Assembly (NCBI GenBank): GCA_947652115.1
Contig: OX393569.1
Location: 22,505,410 to 22,569,409, forward strand
Direction: 5' to 3'
DNA length: 64,000 nucleotides
Source: Blastomussa wellsi
Lineage: Eukaryota > Cnidaria > Anthozoa > Scleractinia > Plerogyridae
Part shown: in pieces, positions 55,341-64,000 of the stretch
Position numbering within the stretch: the first letter of the stretch is position 1
Layout of the letters: each line of letters begins with the position of its first letter
Notes under the pieces: model-generated
The model's input: only the letters and a program-made list of their open reading frames with translations
Told to the model about the DNA's origin: nothing
Databases searched by the model: none
Position numbers and translations under genes: made by a program

Positions 55341-55487
55341 AGTAGATTCATGATGCAAAGAATCAAACATTTCTATTAAAATTTAGTTGAGTCTGTGGCG
55401 CCATGACTTAGCTAATTTGCATATTTTAAAAACTTGAATATCTCTGTAACGAAAAAGGAAATATCAACATTGAAATGGCATCAACAG

Positions 55488-55562
55488 ATGGATTTGAACC
55501 CACGACCCTTCGTAATCTAGTCGGATGCTCCAGCTAACCACTGAGCTACTGGAGACTCTATG
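55488..55562 (-). repeat. tRNA-derived SINE head or tRNA pseudogene
   Basis: On the - strand this reads 'CTCCAGTAGCTCAGTGGTTA', 'GCTGGAGCATCCGACTAG' and 'GTCGTGGGTTCAAATCC', with clear A and B boxes. The anticodon stem is mispaired and the acceptor stem does not close, so it is not a working tRNA gene. The downstream AT-rich text suggests the head of a SINE. Confidence 0.6.
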
Positions 55563-56214
55563 GTGAGCAAGAGTCAAATGTGGGTCTGGACGAAAAATAT
55601 ATTTCAAAAAAATAAGCTGCATTTTCCTTCTCATGCAGACTACTTTCTAATGCTTTAAAATGGCTTAGCCTGGAGACATGCAAATTTCATCATAGTAGCA
55701 CTTCAAGTCTATGATGAATTCTTGTACCTTTTAATAGTTCCTATTTTGTAATTTTAGTCTTAGATTGAACCTTTCTGAAAACCACATGATTGTGATTGAA
55801 AGCTTCAAAATTGGAGGTTCCTATATAAGAAAAAGTGTTTACATTCTCCTCTATTTTCCTTCATGTTTGATACATGATAACAATGCCGATTATTCTCGTT
55901 GAAATCATAAAAAACGCTTCAACATATAAACGAGTATAGTATACAGTACAGTACACAAACAAGGACGAAACTCAAGCAAATACATGCAGCTAAAAAAATA
56001 AATAATTGACAATAAGGTTGAGTCGCTGTCCATTTCGCTGTTATCCCAGTCGTTGTGGTAATTTTGCGTCAACGTCTTGACGTTCGTCGTTATTTCAGAT
56101 CATTCATCTCACTGGAGGGCCTCCTTATTCTGCTAATTTTCCCTAGTTGTCAGCTGTTGCGCTTCACATCTATGAACAAATGAGGTGATCAGTGTTCTTG
56201 GGGTTTAAAGTCTT

Positions 56215-56372
56215 TAAAGCCTCGTTCCCGGGATCGTCGCGATCCCCAAGAGAAGCGGGAAAACCTTAGAAAATAAGGGACTTCCCGCTGGAATCCCGCT
56301 ATGCTTCCCATAGTGCCACAGTGGTGCCACAGCAACGCGAGAGAGTTGTGCACCAGAACGAGGCTTTGAACG
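56215..56372. repeat. Short MITE with AAAGCCTCGTTC ends upstream of USP32
   Basis: 'TTAAAGCCTCGTTC' is mirrored by 'GAACGAGGCTTTGAA' 150 bp on. The interior has 'AGTGCCACAGTGGTGCCAC' and other short palindromes. It ends about 115 bp before the USP32 start codon, so it lies in or near the promoter. Confidence 0.6.
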
Positions 56373-56488
56373 TCACGAGCAGGAATCAGGAAGGTGTGAG
56401 AGTTTTTCTCAGATCAGGCCCGGGCTTTACAAGGTGCAATGACAATAACAACCTCGAAAACATGTAAGAGCTTATATACTACTTCATG

Positions 56489-59400
56489 ATGGGTATTAGG
56501 GAGTCAAAACTCTGCTTCCTTGCCTACGAGGATGCGACGAAGAGAGGTAGGTTTTCAGGTCACTATTGAAAGACCTGTTTGCACGTTTGCCAGGTCAAAG
56601 TAAGTTTCGTTGTTTGTTACAGCTGATTTTCGATTTGTTTGTTTAAACCTCGTTTAGTTACGGACGATGAAATGCAACGTCTGAGACTGGCCTTCAAACG
56701 CTGTTCTGGGGTGAGTGGATTTATGCCTCAGCCAGTGTTTGCCCGTGAAGTTCTTGGTGATGGTGTTCCGAGCAAAGTCGCTGAGGTAATTAAGGCAAAG
56801 TTCTTCAAAAGGGTGATTCATTTCCTTCGGTTATGTCTGTGATACTGGTAAACATTCCCTTTCGTGTTGCAGCAAATTTACGAAGCATTTGGTGGTACAA
56901 ATAAGGGTGTAACGTTTCGAGATTTGCTTTGTGGTCTTGTGCTGCTCACTCGAGGCACACGTGAAGAAAAGATAAAATGTAAGTTTGGTATACATGTTTG
57001 ATGTCCACAGAGTTTGAATAGATCACGATTCGTTTTGTGTTGTTGGATAATCTAGTAACAAAAATTTGTTACTGTTTCACGTCTTTCTTTGTAGTTATTT
57101 TCAATATTTATTCTACCGACGGAGTGTTGGTGTACAAAGATAACATGGAGAGTTTAATTTTGGCTTGTGATGGGGGCAATATTCCTCAAGCGGTCGTCGA
57201 ATGCTTCTCTCAGGTAATCCCTGGTTATTATGCAGGATAATCAGTGACGTTATTGGTTTTCGTCCCTGGGTGAAAACTTTAAAGTGTTTCATCGGGATAT
57301 TTACCGATAACTCAACGTATAGTACTGAAATAATTAGATCAGTAAGCTTCAGCTCTCATATTCAGCTGGAAATTATACACTGTCTTGACTTCACTAAATT
57401 GCACTTTGATAGAGAACCATCTCCTCAAGAAAGGTTTAATTGAAAAAAAAGCTGTTTGGATTATTTAAATTAAAGGGTAATACGAAGGATTAACACTGTT
57501 TAAGTAATTTCAAGACAGTGTTTCATTATATCTCTGATCTTTACATATGATTTACTTGCAAGTCTTGCTTATTTAGTTATGAAAATATAATTCACACTGT
57601 GTGTCATACTTGAAAGATGTTCTAACTTAACTGCATCTGTTGCACTGAAGGTGAAAAAAAAATGACATTCCAATAAAACAAACAACAGTAAAAAGGTCTG
57701 AAAAACAAGAATATTTTGATTTTAACTTGTTCCCCTCTGTTTCAAATGGTCTTCGACTGCATTTCTGAAAACTGTTTTAAATGGTAAATATTTGAATCAT
57801 TCTTTTCTTGAGTAATGATGACCAAAAGTTCAAGTTTATTTGATTTTGCGCAAATAATTAGCAATTATTCCATGTGAGATGGTAACAAGAGGTGTAGTGC
57901 CAAATAGGCCGTTCCAAAATTGCGCAGGGAATTGGGGTGAGATTCAACTTTTAACCAATCAATAAATTGACACCACCACACAAAAGATCATGTTGAAATT
58001 GGTCATCTGACCAAGTTTGAAGTTTTTAGGTTGAAAAGAGACCAAGTTTCGGACTTTGAAACATGGTCTAAAATCCATACAAACGTCTATAATAGTCTAT
58101 AGTCGAATTGTCAATTCGATCGAGCACATGCTTTATGGTGTTTGATTTGTGAAAACTGTCTTACCAGAGTTCAAACAGTTTATAGAGTTAAATGACTGAT
58201 TTTATTTGATTCTATGTGGGGCTAATCGACTTCAGTTCGGGGCTTAGCGACCTATATTTTTCCCAATATTTCCTGAGGCAAAGACAGGAGAATACCCTTA
58301 AGATTCATTGGTTCTATGGTGAACAATTGTTTTAAGATTTTCAGAGGTGAATATCAAGAACTGTGAAATGACAAAAGAAAATGTGTAAATAACACATGAT
58401 ACATGTGCTTTCTTGGATGTGTATGCTGTATGTTTGTCATAGTTTATTTCTATGATTTGCATTACATTGATTGCAAATCAATGTACACATCAATTTAAGC
58501 AATAAAATAATTAGCAGTACAAAAAAGACATCTACTCCTTAAATGCCTTGAATGCCATTCCTCGCAAATATTTTTTGGTGAAAGGCCTCAGTAGTATTTA
58601 TTATTAAGCTTGTAAATGTGTTTTTTTAGAGTGATCGACTACCATTTGAAGAGTTTTCCAGTTGGTTGTCAAGGAATCCCGATGTGACGACACTGACTAG
58701 GTGGTTGCTCATTGTCAGCAATGGTTGCAGTATTCAGTTAACAGATAGCAGCGAGACGCCCACATTTTACCAGACACTTTCTAGTGTAACCCATTGTAAG
58801 TTATAAGTCTTGGTGCTGACCTGGCCATTAACACTTCGCCATTTAAGGAAAAACCTGTTAATATCCATTTAAGATGAATTATGCTAAGTGTTTAAATGCT
58901 TTTCTTATCCGTTTACAAAAATCTTTCTTCTGTTAAACAATTTGGGCAAAACCTTTAAACAGTTTTCTCATCTGCTTATACAATGTTGTATCCATTTGAT
59001 GTTTTTGACAAAGAGTTTAATTATATCTGTTTACAGAAATCTAGTATACATTTAACGATTTGGGCAAGGCATTTAAGTGGTTGGAAAGGCGGGAGGTCAA
59101 AATTTGACCTTATCCAAAAGTTTGATATTTTGAAAGATTTTCTTCATTTCTCACATTTGAGTATTATTAAATAAATACTATTTTATAAATCTCCTCACAG
59201 CACTTTTGGTATTACCAACTTATAGTCTTTTCGGATAAAGTGGTTGATGTGGATTTTTGTGGTAATAGTTAAATCATTTTACCTGCCTATTTGACAGCGA
59301 ATAATTGACAAACTATAAGGACTGTGAGATGTTATACATGTAACTTTTGGAATGAAGTGGTTAATATGTTTTCTAACATACACTCTACCTTGCATGGGGT

Positions 59401-62400
59401 TTTTGATGTACCTTTCCACTGGCAATGTTCTAACAACTGGTTCAGGCTTTTATATAGCTGTGCACTATCGAGTTATGGTGCACTTGGAAAGTTTGGAGAG
59501 CACTCGAGTAGCTAGAGTTACATTCGACTATCACCTCGAGCAACCCTTGTGTTTCTTTCATGCTCTCCAAACTTCTCACGTTCATCATAACTCGATGGTG
59601 TGCACTAAAGCATGAACCAATTGTTCTCTAACATCAGTTGTTACCGTTCTAGTGCAAGAGACGGATATCATGGAACTGGAGAAAAGGTATTGGACATTGA
59701 AGTCTACAACAAAAACTGGCAAATTTGATGTGAATACGTTCACTTCACTAGTGTCTCCACCAATTCCACAGTGTTTATGTCAAGGTAAATGCAACTTTAT
59801 AGTTATATACAGTGACATTCAGCAATGGCTACATTGATGTTCAAGGCACTGTGTCTTGTAAACTTTTCAAGTTTGTTAGTCGTAAAGCATTGAGAAGGTA
59901 AACCTTGAATTTGCTTTCACATCTTAGGGCTATTTAATGCTTTTGATGAAAATCAAGATGGTCACATTGATTTTCGTGAGTTAGCTTGTGGCATCTCCAA
60001 GTGCTGCAGGGGATCTAATGCTGAAAGGCAAAAGTGTAAGTGACTACTTGGTAATGACAGAAGCATTATAATTTTATATGTGTTATTTCTTTACTCGTAT
60101 ACTTCTCAGATGAAATTCATCATAACCACAAAATGGTTGCATAAATAAGTGAAAGTCAGGGTCCTCTACTTAAGTTACTCTGCAGTAACATTTCTGTAAT
60201 ACACAGTTTCTGTGGTAGATTGCACTGCTAACATATGTGTATACGTACCTTGGATGATATTTGCTTATCATTTGTAGTCTGCTTTAGAGTATTTGATTCT
60301 GATGGAGATGGATTCTTATCAAGAAGTGAAACTGAAGTTATGTGTAAAGCTCTTATCGAAATTAGAAAAGAAAATGCCGGAGAAAAGGTAATGAAATTAA
60401 ATTAGCTGTCAAAATGTTAGTTCTGAGACAGCAAAAGGTATCTAGACTTAAAAAATGTAATTTTTAATTTACTTTTTGATGATGGCTGATTTTCCACTCA
60501 TTGATGACATCCTCAAGGAATGCTCTGAAGACTATGAAATTTGAGTCCAAACTGGTTGAGAGTTGGCCTGGGAATTTAAGATTTCTCTCTTCTCTCACCT
60601 AGTTAAACACCTTGTGAGAAAGCTATTAACTAAAACTTCCATAACCTCACCATGCTGCATGTACAATACCACTAAAAAGTAAGTTGAAAGTCTCAACTTG
60701 ACACTGAATTGAATTGAACTGAGTTTTGAGAATCAAGCCTCGAGTATTGAGAGGAAAGAGTTTCTCAAATATGAAAACTTGAAAGGGATTTTGAGAAAAC
60801 AATTTATTTCTTGAAGAAAGATGCACAGGAATCTCATACCGTCGACACTCTCCCATGACTTGCATTCATTAGTTTACTTAGCGAAAACTCAAACCTTTTG
60901 CTTGGAGCAGATTACCAATGGAAAACTTGAATTAAAGATTATTTTACAGGGCTCGAAATTAACTTTTTCGTTCGGGAGCCAGCTGGCGACTAACGGGAAA
61001 ACTTTGGTCGCCAGATCATAAATTTTGGTCGCCATCTACAAGCTACCGTTGTTCTCTAGCTCATACAAACTCTGTATTATTTTACACATTCCTGTAAGCA
61101 GCCAGCTCCAGTTGCGGACACCTTTTCTGCTTCCCGAGGTGTCCGCTTACAGTAGATTCAACTTTTCACTGTAGTTATTTTAAATGGAGCGAAGCATAAA
61201 ATGTTTCAAGTCCGTGGTTTTCATGGTGAGACAAACACGAGTCCTTTCGTATTTTCTCTTTGCTAATTCTTCAACACGCAGTTCTTTATTTTCGACTTGC
61301 TTTTCTCGACGGCTTGGGCTGCCAACAAAAAAACTCCATCCTTGGCCCAGGCCCCTACACAACCACATTGCTCGTACCAGTCTCCGACCAGTTTCGGAAG
61401 AAGCCGCTAAAACAAGATGGCGTGCCATAAATTTCGAAGTACATTCAATTTTTACGATTTTCTTGTACTATTCAGACATAACTTTAGTGGGGACGGAACA
61501 GTGAGTTGTATACTAGCTACCAGATCCAAATGATTTCCTTATATAAAGATTTAAAAACAAAAGTTGTGTTGTGGCCTTCTTTTGTTATCAGACAAATCGT
61601 GAGTCGCCAGCTGGCGACCAGTTCTGAAAATTTAGTCGCCAGGGCTCAAATTTTGGTCGCATTGGCGACCAGTGAGTCGCAATTTCGAGCCCTGTTTTAA
61701 CATTGGCCACAGCACTTGCAGCGCCTTGCACACTTTCCTGTGACAGTTGCTTTTAGTGTTTGATGTGGAGTTTCAGAGAGTTTACATTTTGTGTGTGGCA
61801 GATTTAACTGAGCTTGTAACATTTTGCTTTACTCATTTCTGCCGTCACAAATAAAAAACCTGAATAAGGATAATAAACGAACAATGTGAGAGGTCTTTAA
61901 TTTAATATGCAAACAACAAAAGTGCATCATCTTATTTAATACCGTATATAATTTTAAATAATAAAATTAATGCTTCTTACGTGTCAGCCGATTACACGTT
62001 AGCCAGTGTTTCGTAAACAAAACAAACTTGCCTTGCCTTTTACGAGCCATGTTTTGGAAAAAAGAAACAAACTTGAAACATGTGAAACATGAATAACGCA
62101 GGCTAGATTAGCTTTTTAAAACATCCCCTCTGGGACGATTACGTAACTCTAATATGAGTTCTTACATAACCCTAATGCGAGACCTTAGGTTCATTAACAC
62201 CATAACAGAAGGGAACCACTGTTCGTATCAAAAACATGTGAATAAAACAGCTCTGTGTAATCATAAGTTTTGAGATTTTGCTATGGCTTTTGGGGTGCGA
62301 AAACTTTTCAGGACCTTTGAGGAACACACCCCTGGATAGAGGACCAACTGAGGCTGATGTGGCGTCCTCTCTAAATATTGATATTTATTTAAAATAAAGG

Positions 62401-63294
62401 TATAATCTTCAAGGTTATTTTCGCCCGAGAAACTTCCATCACCATAAGCAAAAGAAATGTTTACATTTATGATCGCAAGTGAGACGATTGTACAACTTCA
62501 GAAGTGTTGAAAGTTGCTGTGCAACATTCGCAAATGCTTTCCATTAATCCAGTTTATATGTTTAGAGGTCAGTCAAGCAACAAGCTTGTTATTCAAAATT
62601 CTTGACTCAAGACTCGATTCCTGAAATGTTTGAGAATCGAGTCTCGAGACTGAAGGGACTGTCAACTTACTTTTGAGTGGCACTGTAGTGTCAACTTTGG
62701 GTGAATAACAGTTCTTTAAGACACATAGGAATAATGACAGATCCAATACTGTTCCATTTTGAATTCTAGGCCTTGCTCTTGCTTGAGCCCTCTCTATTTG
62801 CCTGTTGAGCATTCTGTTCTATGTTTTATTTATTTATTATGACATTTATTGCAGGATACAAGTACAATTTGGCACAAGGATGTTTCTTTAATGGCAACTG
62901 AAATCTTGAGTGACTGTAGCAAAGATGAGGTATAACAAAACTGAAAGTGTGGCCTTCTTTTGGTTGTCTGTGTTTTATGAAGATGTATACCTCGTATTAT
63001 TCCTTATAAGCTGACTAGTGTGTGATTAATCATCAGGATGGCCAGATCAGTTTAGAAGAGTACAAAGAATGGGCATCAATGCACAGATTTTCCCATTTGT
63101 TTCCTAAGCTGTTAGTTCAGGTCAGTGATAAAAGTTAACAGATCACAGACTTGCAAATCATAATGCATCTTACTGCACTTTGTACTGTAAGATATGTTAA
63201 GTTGTCTGCAAGCATATGCGATCTTGTTTTAGGTTTGCCACATTGTTTTGGGCCTAAAGCCGATTACCAGGGAAGTTGAACTTCAAGTTGTAAG
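56489..63294 (+). CDS. USP32: USP32, ubiquitin carboxyl-terminal hydrolase 32, 5' part (first 11 coding exons)
   Basis: USP32 is a membrane-associated deubiquitinase with N-terminal EF-hands, acting on endosomal and lysosomal targets in mammals. Exons are 56489-56546, 56658-56785, 56873-56978, 57095-57213, 58630-58795, 59653-59784, 59928-60035, 60278-60387, 62855-62929, 63037-63120 and 63233-63294, all in phase; they give about 382 residues and the gene leaves the window. The start 'MGIRESKLCFLAYEDATKR' matches the family N-terminus. Diagnostic stretches are 'REVLGDGVPSKVAE', 'GLVLLTRGTREEK', 'ETPTFYQTLSSVTH', 'DIMELEKRYW' and 'QVCHIVLGLKPITREVE'. Canonical calcium loops are 'DENQDGHIDFRE' (about 243-254) and 'DSDGDGFLSRSE' (about 279-290), with a weaker third, 'SKDEDGQISLEE' (about 331-342). 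The DUSP, USP catalytic and lipidation regions lie beyond the window. Introns hold several MITEs. Confidence 0.93.
59405..59640. repeat. Full-length 'TTGGAGAGCA' fold-back MITE in USP32 intron 5
   Basis: Left arm 'AACAACTGGTTCAGGCTTTT', 'TATCGAGTTATGGTGCAC' and 'AAGTTTGGAGAGCA' is mirrored by 'TGCTCTCCAAACTT', 'CATAACTCGATGG' and 'AAGCATGAACCAATTGTT'. Fragments of the same family lie in two APPBP2 introns (14695-14790 and 17371-17440). Confidence 0.75.
60660..62715. repeat. Widely spaced inverted ends in USP32 intron 8
   Basis: 'CCACTAAAAAGTAAGTTGA' near 60668, followed by 'CTCGAGTATTGAG', is mirrored about 2 kb on by 'TCGAGTCTCGAGACTGAAGG' and 'TCAACTTACTTTTGAGTGG' near 62635-62685. The pair may mark the ends of a 2-kb insertion that itself holds the 748-bp MITE. 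No transposase was seen between them. Confidence 0.4.
60947..61694. mobile_element. 748-bp DNA element with CAGGGCTCGAAATT ends in USP32 intron 8
   Basis: The ends are 'CAGGGCTCGAAATTAAC' and 'GCAATTTCGAGCCCTG'. TTTTA stands on both sides (60942-60946 and 61695-61699) as a 5-bp target duplication. Subterminal 'GGTCGCCA', 'GTCGCCAGCTGGCGACCAG' and similar GTCGCC motifs repeat inside both ends. It is the same family as the element at 41695-42146. There are open frames on both strands at 61180-61504 but none has a known domain. Confidence 0.75.
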
Positions 63295-64000
63295 GTATGA
63301 CAAAAGCGTTTACCAGTTGTTTTTGTGATTGTTGTTTAGAGAGCAAAAGCTTCATCATTTTGCTCTCTTGGAGCAGTGCGTTCTTTGCAGAGCCATTGAA
63401 CTTTCTAGGGTTAATATTAACAAGGCAGGAGCTACAACCAGTTGCATAAGTAGTTGAGACATCCTACCTTAACGAGAGAAGACTCTTCACCGCGCTATTG
63501 CGCGTAATCTCTCTCCCCTCCTCCCCTTCCCAATGTTGCTAGCTATGCAATATGACGTACAAAACTTAGATGGACAACATTGAAACGGGGAAAGGGGTGC
63601 AAAATGTTCTTCTCTGACAAACTGGCAATTTGCGAACCATAGAAGTAAGAAAAGCCTTTTTTGGCACTAACTGTCTCAACATTTTTGCAACTGGTTGTCT
63701 GATTTATGCAAGGCACGAAAAATATATTCTTCTCTTATATATTGAGGTGAAAATCACACCTGTCGAAGCTTTTCAGTGGAGCTTTTCAAAAGAAAAAGTT
63801 TTAGGGTAACATGTTGGCTATCTCAAAAATGGCCACGGAAAAACCTCTTTTTGGGGTGTATAGGATGACGTAACATCTACACAGTTCATTTACCCTGGGG
63901 AAGACATCAGCAAGTATGCTTGAGTTTCGAAATAAACACGTGCCAATTAAAAATCCTTTTTGTTTGAAATTTGCTGTGGGTTCGAATTCTTGCGCAAAAT
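63295..64000. other. USP32 intron, runs off the window
   Basis: No further exon is recognised. The stretch has an inverted 'GAGCAAAAGCTTC' and 'TTTTGCTCTC' pair near 63340-63365. Confidence 0.5.

Noticed and set aside
55488..55562. Functional tRNA gene on the - strand
   Set aside because: A and B boxes are present, but the anticodon and acceptor stems do not pair, so it is a SINE head or pseudogene.
61180..61504. Open frames of 82 and 106 codons inside the 748-bp element
   Set aside because: They overlap on opposite strands and show no transposase signature.

Overview
This is eukaryotic nuclear DNA from a compact, intron-rich animal genome that is heavily loaded with small transposons. I infer a cnidarian, probably an anthozoan such as a stony coral. 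The grounds are intron-rich genes very close to vertebrate orthologues, many fold-back MITEs, (ATT)n-tailed LINE/SINE ends, tRNA-derived SINEs, and repeat-encoded peptides of the 'SHGFESRW' kind that I associate with coral gene models. The species cannot be fixed from the sequence.

Genes, left to right: (1) the 3' end of a mitochondrial RNA pseudouridine synthase gene, RPUSD4-like, + strand, 2350-4275. (2) A complete six-exon MND1 gene on the - strand, 5966-9172, 205 codons before the stop. (3) Head-to-head with it across 165 bp, a complete 17-exon APPBP2 gene on the + strand, 9338-23297, 579 aa. (4) A 13-exon gene on the - strand, about 37180-47845, for a dynamin-superfamily GTPase with two C-terminal membrane segments. 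(5) The first 11 coding exons of USP32 on the + strand, 56489-63294, which runs out of the window.

APPBP2 and USP32 lie in the same order and orientation as their neighbouring human orthologues on chromosome 17q23, so this looks like an ancient linkage. Here about 33 kb separates them, filled with a 50-bp satellite, a young Ty3/gypsy retrotransposon inserted in that satellite, a LINE remnant, the GTPase gene and further arrays.

The most striking non-genic items are listed here. The 25.0-34.3 kb satellite carries an internal 1450-bp tandem duplication and is interrupted by a 4.7-kb LTR retrotransposon with identical 162-bp LTRs, an ATTGG target duplication and one intact 1329-codon gag-pol frame. 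A 2.3-kb DNA transposon (45500-47800) with 0.8-kb inverted arms and a 6-bp target duplication sits inside the first coding exon of the GTPase gene and separates its start codon from the rest. A 3-kb array (about 49.38-52.39 kb) contains some 35 or more tRNA-like units of about 50-75 bp. A hammerhead-ribozyme-like palindrome lies near 55.2 kb.

Exon limits come from reading frame, phase agreement and GT/AG sites by eye. Family calls come from recalled similarity and no database search was run.
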